Shown here in pieces: positions 8,054-15,908 of a stretch of 35,940 nt of DNA. A model generated the notes under the pieces. The model was not told where the DNA came from. It did not search any database and worked only from the letters and a program-made list of their open reading frames with translations. This DNA comes from Gammaproteobacteria bacterium (GTDB taxonomy: Bacteria; Pseudomonadota; Gammaproteobacteria; Enterobacterales; Alteromonadaceae). A program made the translations under genes and the position numbers. The stretch covers positions 13,428 to 49,367 of the forward strand of contig NVTW01000019.1 of NCBI GenBank assembly GCA_002401725.1. The letters run 5' to 3'. Position 1 is the stretch's first letter, and each line of letters starts with the position of its first letter.

Positions 8054-9265
8054 ATGAAACGTGTAGTGATCACCGGTCTCGGTATTGTATCAAGCATCGG
8101 CAATAATGCTGATGAAGTATTATCTTCTTTAAAGGCTGGTAAATCTGGCATTACCCGCGCAGAAAGTTTTGCAGAAAAAGGCTTACGTAGCCAAGTTTGG
8201 GGTAAACCAACGATAGATACTAAAGCAAATATTGACCGTAAAGCGTTTCGTTTTATGGGTGACGCGGCTGGTTATGCTTATATTGCTATGCAACAAGCCA
8301 TTGACGATGCAAAACTAACCGATGATCAAGTATCAAATTATCGTACTGGTTTAGTGGCTGGTAGCGGTGGCGCATCTTCATTGAACGTGGTTGAATCAGC
8401 TGATAAATTACGTGAAAAAGGGATCAAACGTGTTGGTCCTTATGCGGTACCAAAAACAATGTCGAGCACTTGTTCTGCCTGCTTAGCAACGCCATTTAAA
8501 ATTTTAGGTAATAACTATTCAATAAGTTCTGCTTGTGCCACCAGTGCGCATTGTATTGGTCATGCCGCAGAATTAATTCAATTAGGTAAACAAGATATCG
8601 TTTTTGCTGGCGGTGGTGAAGAAGTTGATTGGTCGCTAGCGATGATGTTTGACGGTATGGGCGCATTATCATCTAAATATAATGACACGCCAGAAAAAGC
8701 TTCACGCAGCTATGATGCTGACAGAGACGGTTTTGTTATTTCTGGCGGCGGCGGTATGGTTGTCGTTGAAGAACTAGAACATGCCCTTGCGCGTGGTGCT
8801 CATATTTATGCTGAAATCGTTGGCTATGGCGCAACTTCAGACGGCTATGACATGGTAGCTCCAAGTGGCGAAGGCGCAGTACGTTGTATGCAACAAGCCA
8901 TGCAAGGTGTTGAAGGTAAAATTGATTACTTAAATACCCACGGTACTTCAACACCGGTTGGTGATGTAAAAGAACTCGGTGCTATTCAAGAATTATTTGG
9001 TGATGATTCACCTGCGATCAGCGCCACTAAAGCGATGACAGGTCATGCACTGGGTGCGGCGGGCGTTCATGAAGCTATATACTCATTATTAATGATGGAA
9101 CATAGCTTTATTGCTCCGTCTATCAATGTAGAAAATCTTGATGAAAAAGCCGAAGGTTTAGATATTGTGACCGAAAAACGTGATGCCGAGCTTAATTTAA
9201 TCATGTCTAACAGCTTTGGTTTTGGTGGCACTAATGCTACTTTGGTGATGCAAAAGTATAAATAG
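8054..9265 (+). CDS. fabB: 3-oxoacyl-[acyl-carrier-protein] synthase I FabB
   Basis: FabB condenses malonyl-ACP with acyl-ACP and is needed for elongation of unsaturated fatty acids in the type II pathway. The thiolase-fold active site is complete: Cys161 in [10 protein letters not shown], His296 in NTHGTSTP, Lys326 in SATKAMTG and His331 in GHALGAAG. The C-terminal [14 protein letters not shown] is typical. The 403 aa length is normal. It is a single-gene unit with its own promoter and a FabR-like operator upstream and a strong hairpin terminator at 9390-9437. Its last 60 bp are present a second time at 9971-10030. Confidence 0.97.
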   Translation: MKRVVITGLGIVSSIGNNADEVLSSLKAGKSGITRAESFAEKGLRSQVWGKPTIDTKANIDRKAFRFMGDAAGYAYIAMQQAIDDAKLTDDQVSNYRTGLVAGSGGASSLNVVESADKLREKGIKRVGPYAVPKTMSSTCSACLATPFKILGNNYSISSACATSAHCIGHAAELIQLGKQDIVFAGGGEEVDWSLAMMFDGMGALSSKYNDTPEKASRSYDADRDGFVISGGGGMVVVEELEHALARGAHIYAEIVGYGATSDGYDMVAPSGEGAVRCMQQAMQGVEGKIDYLNTHGTSTPVGDVKELGAIQELFGDDSPAISATKAMTGHALGAAGVHEAIYSLLMMEHSFIAPSINVENLDEKAEGLDIVTEKRDAELNLIMSNSFGFGGTNATLVMQKYK

Positions 9266-9338
9266 TTAAGTTAATTCATTTAAAAAGATGCTGAAATAGA
9301 TTCAGTAAGACGATAGTGCTGTTAATCACTTATGTGCC

Positions 9339-9371
9339 GTCGTCATCCTGATGAAAGTCAGGATCTTAATA
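9339..9371. repeat. REP-like hairpin related to the MITE core
   Basis: ATCCTGA (9345-9351) and TCAGGAT (9358-9364) form a perfect 7-bp stem with a 6-nt loop, preceded by CGTC and followed by CTTAATATG. The frame TCGTCATC-stem-GATCT-AATG is shared with the core of the element at 21969-22115, so this may be a solo or decayed member of that family. It lies between fabB and its terminator. Confidence 0.45.
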
Positions 9372-9389
9372 TGACAACTAATGAAAAAT

Positions 9390-9437
9390 AAATCCTGAAA
9401 TTTTACTCTGTAAGAGTGTGTATTTCAGGATTTTTTT
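9390..9437 (+). terminator. rho-independent terminator of fabB
   Basis: AAATCCTGAAAT (9390-9401) pairs perfectly with ATTTCAGGATTT (9422-9433), and a T tract runs to 9437. The loop contains a second nested stem, ACTCT (9405-9409) with AGAGT (9413-9417). It lies about 125 bp after the fabB stop. Confidence 0.8.
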
Positions 9438-9602
9438 ATGTAATGATGTTGCAAAAATATTAATTTATTGTAATATCATCCATCCTCTGATCATGGAAGA
9501 AAATCAAACACATAAAGGGAGTTATTCACTGTTTTTATTAATTTATCACCTGTAGGTTTTACGCGATAATTATTAGTTGAACAACAGTTAAGTACAACAT
9601 AG

Positions 9603-9935
9603 CCTTCTAAAAATGAATATGATGGACAGCATTATTACAATCTTTTAGATCCTAATTTAAAGGCTTGGTTAAAAAATACTAATCGAGACCTCGTCGTACT
9701 AAACTTTACAGATAGTAAAAAAAACTTGCTCCTATTGGCGGATGAATTTGAAGCCGCACTTAATTCAATAAAATCTGCACAAGTTTCGATTTATTCACAG
9801 TGGGCGGTTTCTTGGTCGATCACCGCCATTCTTTTATCTTTTAGCATTTGCGCTATGGTTGGTTTAATTTTTGGTGTGTATCCAGCTATTAAAACCTCAA
9901 GGCTTGATCCTATTGAAGCGTTACAAAGTGACTAG
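9603..9935 (+). pseudogene. fragment ending in a MacB/FtsX-type ABC permease C-terminus
   Basis: An open frame of about 110 codons begins right after a TAG (9600-9602), with no good start or ribosome binding site. The last 45 or so residues (from about 9800) contain one membrane helix followed by GVYPAIKTSRLDPIEALQSD, the characteristic end of MacB-like ABC transporter permeases. The preceding 60 residues (for example LDPNLKAWLKNTNRD) do not look like MacB and may be a remnant of another gene joined to it. A full MacB permease is about 650 aa, so this is a relic. The surrounding 9440-9600 holds no recognisable gene. Confidence 0.7.
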
Positions 9936-9970
9936 TATAACTAAAGTGATGTGCACGAAGAAACTTAGTA

Positions 9971-10096
9971 ATGTCGAACAGCTTTGGTTTTGGCGACACT
10001 ACCGCTACTTTGGTTATGCAAAAATATAAGGAGTGTGGTAAAAAGCATTCTGATGATTGTTATGTGTTCGAAGTGAATTTATATTCATATAAATAG
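9971..10096 (+). pseudogene. diverged duplicate of the fabB 3' end
   Basis: Positions 9971-10030 repeat fabB 9203-9262: both encode [18 protein letters not shown]. Differences include GGC to GAC (Gly to Asp), AAT to ACC (Asn to Thr), several silent third-position changes, and loss of the stop (TAG to GAG), so the frame runs on for about 22 unrelated codons to TAG at 10094-10096. Nothing of fabB upstream of this point is present. It is a relic, about 770 bp downstream of the intact gene and in the same orientation. Confidence 0.8.
10077..10094. promoter_or_regulatory. perfect AT palindrome upstream of the cytochrome operon
   Basis: ATTTATAT-TC-ATATAAAT is an 18-bp inverted repeat with 8-bp perfect arms, 83 bp before the start of the first cytochrome-operon gene. 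It could be an operator half of the regulatory region; in such AT-rich DNA chance is also possible. Confidence 0.3.
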
Positions 10097-10118
10097 GGTA
10101 TTTATTTAAATAGTATTT

Positions 10119-10153
10119 GTAAGTAAAATTTATCGCTGTTAAGCTTTACTTAA
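10119..10153 (+). promoter_or_regulatory. paired AAGTAAA-type elements upstream of the cytochrome operon
   Basis: TTAAGCTTTACTTAA (10139-10153) is a 15-bp imperfect palindrome (TTAAG, five bases, CTTAA) that is repeated exactly, and in the same orientation relative to transcription, upstream of the convergent oxidoreductase operon (22170-22184). A second, related copy, GTAAGTAAAATTTAT, lies at 10119-10133 in the opposite orientation; the AAGTAAAATTTA part of it also recurs at 22195-22206. A TATAAT (10170-10175) follows 17 nt later. It looks like a pair of operator sites near the -35 region. The TATAAT lies 2 nt before the annotated ATG, so either transcription starts elsewhere or translation starts further in. 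Confidence 0.5.
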
Positions 10154-10177
10154 GAAAACTTTTTTACACTATAATTT

Positions 10178-10993
10178 ATGTATAAAAAAAGTATTACAAC
10201 AATATTGTTCAGTATGTCCATTCTTGCCACCTTATTCATGGGTTGGCTAGAAAAGGATGAATATTGGTATACAGCAAAAAATGGCCTTGGTTATGCTTTT
10301 GGTATAACTGGTTCGGTAATGATGTTGTTGTTGTTGCTTTATCCCGCTCGTAAATATTGGAAACCTATGCGCAAGGTCTTTAAGGTGCATCACTGGTTTA
10401 GGATTCATATGGTTTTTGGCGTACTTGGTCCATCTTTTATTTTATTACATTCAAATTTTAGTTTGGGGTCGCTTAATAGTAATATTGCTTTATTTTCAAT
10501 GTTGCTTGTTGCAGGAAGTGGTTTAATTGGCCGATATGTTTATCAAAAAATTCATCGGGGATTATATGGTGAGCAAATTGCTTTTTCTGATTTAAATGAT
10601 GATTATCAATTAAGCAAAAAAAACTTTTCTACCCATGAATTTTTCACCAATGAACATGCCGCTGCGCTAACTAAAATTGAAGTGCAATTAACGCAACGAA
10701 AAGTGTCTTTGTTAACCAGCTTTTCGGCTAGGTATAAAGTAAAAAAAATTCAAAAAAGCTCAATTAAGCTACTTAAACAAGTGATCTTGAAATCTGAAAT
10801 AAAAGGTGAAAAGGAGCAACTCATCATAAATAATTTTAACGCATGGAACGCCGGTTTAATAAAATTAAGGAGTATGGCAAGTTATGCCTTATACAATAGA
10901 CTCTTCTCCCTTTGGCATGTGTTTCACTTGCCGCTTTTTTTTATGATGATAATTACGGCAATTGTTCATGTTGTCGTCGTTCATCAATACTGA
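10178..10993 (+). CDS. putative di-haem b-type transmembrane cytochrome
   Basis: The protein has an N-terminal membrane helix (about 6-22), a second at 37-55, a third at 74-92, a fourth at 101-121, a basic cytoplasmic-type segment (125-235), and a last helix at 247-268. Two helices each carry two His 14 residues apart: His77/His91 and His250/His264. That spacing is the hallmark of two stacked b haems held between helices, as in ferric-reductase/NOX and cytochrome b561-like proteins. It leads an operon of multihaem c cytochromes (18 bp to the next gene), so it is a likely inner-membrane electron entry point. I do not recognise an exact family. The start is uncertain: no clear ribosome binding site, and an internal ATG at 10214. 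Confidence 0.7.
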   Translation: MYKKSITTILFSMSILATLFMGWLEKDEYWYTAKNGLGYAFGITGSVMMLLLLLYPARKYWKPMRKVFKVHHWFRIHMVFGVLGPSFILLHSNFSLGSLNSNIALFSMLLVAGSGLIGRYVYQKIHRGLYGEQIAFSDLNDDYQLSKKNFSTHEFFTNEHAAALTKIEVQLTQRKVSLLTSFSARYKVKKIQKSSIKLLKQVILKSEIKGEKEQLIINNFNAWNAGLIKLRSMASYALYNRLFSLWHVFHLPLFFMMIITAIVHVVVVHQY

Positions 10994-11011
10994 TCGCGTG
11001 GTGATGTCGAT

Positions 11012-12619
11012 ATGAAATTTATTTTTATCGCATTATTTTATTTTATTACTCTTTGCTCTAGTACAAGCCTATTTGCTCAATCTCATGAGCTTAGTTTAAA
11101 ACAACTTTTATTAATGCCCGGAAAACTCACCAGTGCGCATGCCAAGATAGAAAATCAATGTAATAAATGCCATGCAAGTTTTGATAAATCGAATCAATCG
11201 CCATTATGTTTAGAATGTCACACTAAAATTAATAAAGACATTATCAATGCTACGGGTTTTCATAGTCGACTTTCTCCCGATGAAAAAGGGCAATGTCAAT
11301 TGTGCCATAGTGATCATAAAGGACGTGATTTTAACATTACTAGCTTAGATGTTGATCATTTTGATCATGCTAAAACCGAATTTAAATTAGAAGGTGTTCA
11401 TAAAAGACTGAGTTGCGGTGATTGTCATAAAAAAGCAGATAAAAAGAAAGAACCTTTTAGTTTAAAATTAAAAGCGGGTAAATGTTTAAGTTGTCATGAC
11501 GATCAACATAACAATAAATTAGATAATAAATGCAGTAAATGCCATAACCAAACTAATTGGCATGTGAGTAAATTTGATCATAATAAAACTAATTTTTCTC
11601 TTAACGGAAAACATCAACAAGTGGCGTGTAAGCTTTGCCATATAAATGATGTCTCGGTTAAAATTGGTGGAAAATGTACCAATTGTCACTTATCAAAAGA
11701 TAAACATTTGGGTGTGTTCGGCAAAAAATGTAGCTCTTGTCACAGTGAAAAAACATGGAAGAATAAGCATTATGATCATTTTAAAGAAACCAAATACCGT
11801 TTAGTGGGTAAACATCAAAAGTTAACTTGCTCAAATTGCCATAAAACGCCGATCACTACAATGGGCAAAAAAAGTAAAACTGCTAGAACATGTAATAGTT
11901 GTCATAAAAGTGATGACATTCACTCCGGTAATAATGGTGCCAAATGTCAACAATGTCACAACAATAATTCTTGGAAAAAAACGACTTTTGATCATAATGA
12001 TGATACTAAATTTAAATTACAAGGCATTCATAAAAAATTACATTGTGATGCGTGCCACTTACCTAATTCTTTAAAACGTACTGAACATAAAAATAGTACT
12101 ACAGAAATTAGAAAATGTTACAGCTGCCATCAACTAAGTGACCCTCATAAAGGAAAACTTGGTAAAGAATGTCAAAGTTGTCATCAACAACAAGCATGGC
12201 AAAAACAAATAACCTTTAATCATGATTTCTCTCAATTTCCGTTAACCGGAGCGCACAAGCTTTTAGTGTGTCAGTCTTGTCATGATTCTGCAGATTTTGA
12301 AATAAAAGAGATGAAATGTAGTAGTTGCCATGTTGATGATGACTTTCATGAGTCGACGCTTGGTAAAGAATGTGAGCAATGTCATAACACGGCGAGTTGG
12401 TCAACTTGGGTGTTTGATCATCAAACACAAACAAATTTTTCTCTTGAAGGTGCACACCATAATTTAAGCTGTAACCTTTGTCACACTAGTGAACTTTCAA
12501 AACCACTTTTACCACCTAAGTTATGTGTAGATTGTCATCAACATGATGACGTTCATCAAGGTAGCTTTGGCCAAGATTGTCAACGATGCCATAATAGGGA
12601 GAGTTTTAATGATTTCTAA
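11012..12619 (+). CDS. secreted 21-haem c-type cytochrome
   Basis: A Sec signal peptide (1-22, ending LFA) is followed by 21 CxxCH haem-binding motifs in about 510 residues, one per 25. Six or so repeats of the form FDHxxTxFxLxGxHxxxxCxxCH are visible (for example KFDHNKTNFSLNGKHQ), in which the extra His residues probably serve as distal ligands, giving low-potential bis-His haems. There is no lipobox, so it is probably a soluble periplasmic protein. Between the membrane b cytochrome and the larger cytochrome it would carry electrons across the periplasm. Its last 11 bp overlap the next gene's start. It belongs to the broad paired-CxxCH/cytochrome c3-like group; it is not MtrA, which has ten haems. 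Confidence 0.9.
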   Translation: MKFIFIALFYFITLCSSTSLFAQSHELSLKQLLLMPGKLTSAHAKIENQCNKCHASFDKSNQSPLCLECHTKINKDIINATGFHSRLSPDEKGQCQLCHSDHKGRDFNITSLDVDHFDHAKTEFKLEGVHKRLSCGDCHKKADKKKEPFSLKLKAGKCLSCHDDQHNNKLDNKCSKCHNQTNWHVSKFDHNKTNFSLNGKHQQVACKLCHINDVSVKIGGKCTNCHLSKDKHLGVFGKKCSSCHSEKTWKNKHYDHFKETKYRLVGKHQKLTCSNCHKTPITTMGKKSKTARTCNSCHKSDDIHSGNNGAKCQQCHNNNSWKKTTFDHNDDTKFKLQGIHKKLHCDACHLPNSLKRTEHKNSTTEIRKCYSCHQLSDPHKGKLGKECQSCHQQQAWQKQITFNHDFSQFPLTGAHKLLVCQSCHDSADFEIKEMKCSSCHVDDDFHESTLGKECEQCHNTASWSTWVFDHQTQTNFSLEGAHHNLSCNLCHTSELSKPLLPPKLCVDCHQHDDVHQGSFGQDCQRCHNRESFNDF

Positions 12620-15600
12620 TAATAAACTCGTTCAACTAATTCGATTTTTTTTATTACCTACTTTATTGCTTGTATTATTGGTGTTTAGCCAAGGTTTATT
12701 AGCTGAAAAATTTGATCATCAAATGACATCTTTTCCTCTAGATGGACAACATTTGACGCTTGATTGTCAAGATTGTCATATAAACGGACAGTTTCTAGGT
12801 ACGCCAACAGAATGTGAGCTATGTCATAGCAATAGCGGTGTTGTTGAAGCAACAATAAAGCCAAGTAACCATATACAAAGTGGTAATCGTTGTGCTGATT
12901 GTCACCTAAGCGCAAGCTGGAATGCTATCTCTCATTTTGAGCATTTATCGGCAACGGGAACTTGTGTTAGTTGTCATGATGGAAATATTACTCAAGGCAA
13001 AAATCCCACTCATATTCAAACAAGCCAAAACTGTGAATCTTGTCATAATAGCAATAATTGGCAAACAGTTTTTACTGTTGATCATCTTGAAGTTATTGGC
13101 TCTTGTACAAGCTGTCATAATAATAATATTGCAGTGGGTAAACCCGAAACGCATTTTCCGACATCACAAGAATGTGATGCTTGTCATACTTCTAATGCGT
13201 GGACTCCAGCAACATTTGATCATATTAATTTAACCTTGCCTTGTAGTTCGTGTCATAACGGTACTAGTGCAACGGGTAAAAATACTCAGCACATTTTATC
13301 TACTGAAGATTGTGAATCTTGTCACAACACTAATGGTTGGACACCCGTCACAATAGTTGATCATTTGAACGTGTTAGGTACTTGTACAAGTTGTCATAAT
13401 GGTAATGTTGCATTAGGTAAAAATACTCAACATATTCTTTCAACAAATAACTGTGAAACTTGTCATGCAACATCATCTTGGGTGCCTGTGGTAAAAACAG
13501 ATCATGATAATGTATTGGGTTCTTGTACCGTATGCCATGATGGTAATACGGCAACTGGGAAAACGGTTGATCATTTTGCTACGACTTTAGAATGTAATGC
13601 TTGTCATCTAACCAATGCATGGGTTCCTGCTACTTTCGATCACAGTGATAATACAACTAACTGTGCAAGTTGTCATAATGGCAACGATGCTGTTGGTAAA
13701 AATACCTCACATATTTTATCGACAACTAACTGTGAAAGTTGCCATGCAACCATTTCTTGGGTACCAGCAACTATAGTTGATCATAATGAAGTGATCGGTA
13801 CTTGTACTACTTGTCATAATGGAACGATCGCTACCGGTAAAACAGTTGATCATTTTGTAACCTCACAAGAATGTGATGCTTGTCATACCTCAACAGCTTG
13901 GGTTCCCGCAAACTTCAACCATTTAGATATCACCGGCACTTGTGGTAGTTGTCATGATGGCAACATAGCTACAGGTAAAGGCGCATCACATATTTTATCG
14001 ACAATAAACTGTGATGCTTGTCATTCAACGGTTTCTTGGACGCCAGCTACGAGTGTTGATCATAATGAAGTGTTAGGCTCTTGTAGTACTTGTCACGATG
14101 GTAATATAGCTACAGGCAAGGGTGCATCACATATTTTATCAACTGCAAACTGTGAAACATGCCATGCTACTGCTTCTTGGACACCCGCAACTATAGTTGA
14201 CCATAATGAAGTGTTAGGCTCTTGTAGTAGTTGTCATGATGGCAACATAGCCATAGGTAAAGGCGCGTCGCATATTTTATCAACCACAAACTGTGAAACC
14301 TGCCATGCTACTGCTTCATGGGCACCAGCAACGACGGTTGATCATAATGAAGTGTTAGGCTCTTGTAGTAGTTGTCATGATGGCAATGTAGCTATCGGTA
14401 AGGGTGTAGCGCATATTTTATCAACGACAAATTGTGAAACATGCCATTCTACAGCTTCCTGGACTCCTGCTACGATGGTTGATCATAATGAAGTGTTAGG
14501 GTCTTGTAGTAGTTGTCATGATGGCAATATAGCGACAGGTAAAACAGCTGATCATTTTGTAACATCACAAGAATGTGATGCCTGTCATACTTCAACAGCT
14601 TGGGTTCCTGCAAACTTTAACCATCTAGATATCACCGGTACTTGTGGTAGTTGCCATGATGGTAATATAGCCACAGGTAAAAGCGCATCGCATATTTTAT
14701 CGACTATAAATTGTGATACTTGTCATTCTACCGTTTCATGGACACCGGTAACTGTGGTTGACCATAATGAAGTGTTAGGCTCTTGTGGTACTTGTCATGA
14801 TGGTAATATAGCCACAGGCAAGGGGGCATCGCATATTTTATCGACTGCAAATTGTGAAACATGCCACTCTACAGCCTCTTGGACACCAGCAACAGTGGTT
14901 GACCATAATGAAGTGTTAGGCTCTTGTAGTACTTGTCATGATGGTAATATAGCCACAGGCAAGGGTGCATCGCATATTTTATCAACTACTGCTTGTGAAA
15001 CTTGTCATGCCACAAGTACTTGGTCACCGGTAACGACTGTTGACCATAATGAAGTGTTAGGCTCTTGTAGTACTTGTCATGATGGTAATGTAGCTACCGG
15101 TAAAAATGTTCAGCACATTACCACAACTGATGCTTGTGAAACTTGCCATGCGACTAATACTTGGTCACCGGTGATCATTGTTGATCATACGCAAGTTACA
15201 GGTACCTGTACTAGTTGTCATGATGGCAACATAGCCACAGGAAAAACCCCCGATCATTTAAGCACAACACTAGAATGTGACTTTTGCCATCTAACAACGG
15301 CATGGACACCTGCTACCTTCGATCATAGTGGTATCACCAATAATTGTAGTAGTTGCCATGATGGCAACACGGCAACAGGCAAAAACACATCGCATATTTT
15401 ATCTACAGCATCATGTGAGTCTTGCCATTCAACATTAACTTGGTCACCAGCCACAACGGTAGATCATAATGAAGTACTTGGTTCATGTTCTACTTGTCAT
15501 GACGGCGTTATTGCAACAGGTAAAAATAATGGCCACTTTATAACTAGTCAACAATGTGATTCTTGCCATTCTACCCAAAGCTGGAATTTTACCAATTACA

Positions 15601-15908
15601 CCCATACGGGATCATACCCTGGGACTCATCGTGCCAATTTAAGCTGTAATAACTGTCATACCAGTAACAATGAAATTATACCATGGCGTTTTCCTTACGC
15701 GCCTGACTGTGCAGGCTGTCATGCCAATTCTTATGACGTTAATGAGCATACAAAAACTAATAGCCCATCAACTATTTTTTACACAGTGTCAGAGCTAAGA
15801 GATTGTTCAGGAGCTTGTCATGAATACACTGACAACACCTTTACAGTGATTAAAAAATTCAAAACAAATGAACATAAAGTTAGCGATGGTGAATTTGGTG
15901 GCGATTAA
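12609..15908 (+). CDS. giant modular 43-haem c-type cytochrome
   Basis: The ATG at 12609 is preceded by GGGAGAG and begins a signal peptide of about 32 residues ending GLLA; the frame runs open further upstream, inside the previous gene, but that part lacks a signal. The mature protein contains 43 CxxCH motifs plus one CxxxCH (15804-15821). The N-terminus has one FDHxxTxFPLxGxH unit like the preceding cytochrome. Hemes 4-41 form nineteen tandem modules of about 47 residues, each with two CxxCH and two further His (in DHNEV and SHIL or DHF), consistent with bis-His ligation throughout. A less regular C-terminus follows. It has no lipobox or membrane anchor. A role as a long periplasmic or extracellular electron wire is inferred. 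Its stop overlaps the next start (TAATG). Confidence 0.92.
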   Translation: MISNNKLVQLIRFFLLPTLLLVLLVFSQGLLAEKFDHQMTSFPLDGQHLTLDCQDCHINGQFLGTPTECELCHSNSGVVEATIKPSNHIQSGNRCADCHLSASWNAISHFEHLSATGTCVSCHDGNITQGKNPTHIQTSQNCESCHNSNNWQTVFTVDHLEVIGSCTSCHNNNIAVGKPETHFPTSQECDACHTSNAWTPATFDHINLTLPCSSCHNGTSATGKNTQHILSTEDCESCHNTNGWTPVTIVDHLNVLGTCTSCHNGNVALGKNTQHILSTNNCETCHATSSWVPVVKTDHDNVLGSCTVCHDGNTATGKTVDHFATTLECNACHLTNAWVPATFDHSDNTTNCASCHNGNDAVGKNTSHILSTTNCESCHATISWVPATIVDHNEVIGTCTTCHNGTIATGKTVDHFVTSQECDACHTSTAWVPANFNHLDITGTCGSCHDGNIATGKGASHILSTINCDACHSTVSWTPATSVDHNEVLGSCSTCHDGNIATGKGASHILSTANCETCHATASWTPATIVDHNEVLGSCSSCHDGNIAIGKGASHILSTTNCETCHATASWAPATTVDHNEVLGSCSSCHDGNVAIGKGVAHILSTTNCETCHSTASWTPATMVDHNEVLGSCSSCHDGNIATGKTADHFVTSQECDACHTSTAWVPANFNHLDITGTCGSCHDGNIATGKSASHILSTINCDTCHSTVSWTPVTVVDHNEVLGSCGTCHDGNIATGKGASHILSTANCETCHSTASWTPATVVDHNEVLGSCSTCHDGNIATGKGASHILSTTACETCHATSTWSPVTTVDHNEVLGSCSTCHDGNVATGKNVQHITTTDACETCHATNTWSPVIIVDHTQVTGTCTSCHDGNIATGKTPDHLSTTLECDFCHLTTAWTPATFDHSGITNNCSSCHDGNTATGKNTSHILSTASCESCHSTLTWSPATTVDHNEVLGSCSTCHDGVIATGKNNGHFITSQQCDSCHSTQSWNFTNYTHTGSYPGTHRANLSCNNCHTSNNEIIPWRFPYAPDCAGCHANSYDVNEHTKTNSPSTIFYTVSELRDCSGACHEYTDNTFTVIKKFKTNEHKVSDGEFGGD
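12937..15585 (+). repeat. nineteen tandem 141-bp coding repeats with a 702-bp super-repeat
   Basis: The cytochrome modules repeat at 141 bp (47 codons), for example GTTGA(T/C)CATAATGAAGTG at 14055 and 14196. A subset with a one-residue shorter linker and the sequence GAATGTGATGCTTGTCATAC or similar recurs: 13869 and 14571 are 702 bp apart, equal to five modules (46 + 4 x 47 codons), and the following modules match in order. This indicates that a five-module, ten-haem block was duplicated after the single-module expansion. Confidence 0.88.

Noticed and set aside
9500-9560. 20-codon frame starting MEENQTHKGSYS in the scar zone
   Set aside because: Too short and without recognisable similarity; probably chance or a decayed remnant.
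12945-13554. Open frames on both strands inside the cytochrome array (12945-13154, 13348-13554, 12922-13233)
   Set aside because: They arise from the periodic composition of the repeat in other frames, have no ribosome binding sites, and overlap a gene with clear coding motifs.
12937-15585. Regular repeats that could suggest a CRISPR or satellite array
   Set aside because: The unit is 141 bp, in frame, conserved at protein level (two CxxCH and two His), with no short palindromic repeat or unique spacers and no cas genes.
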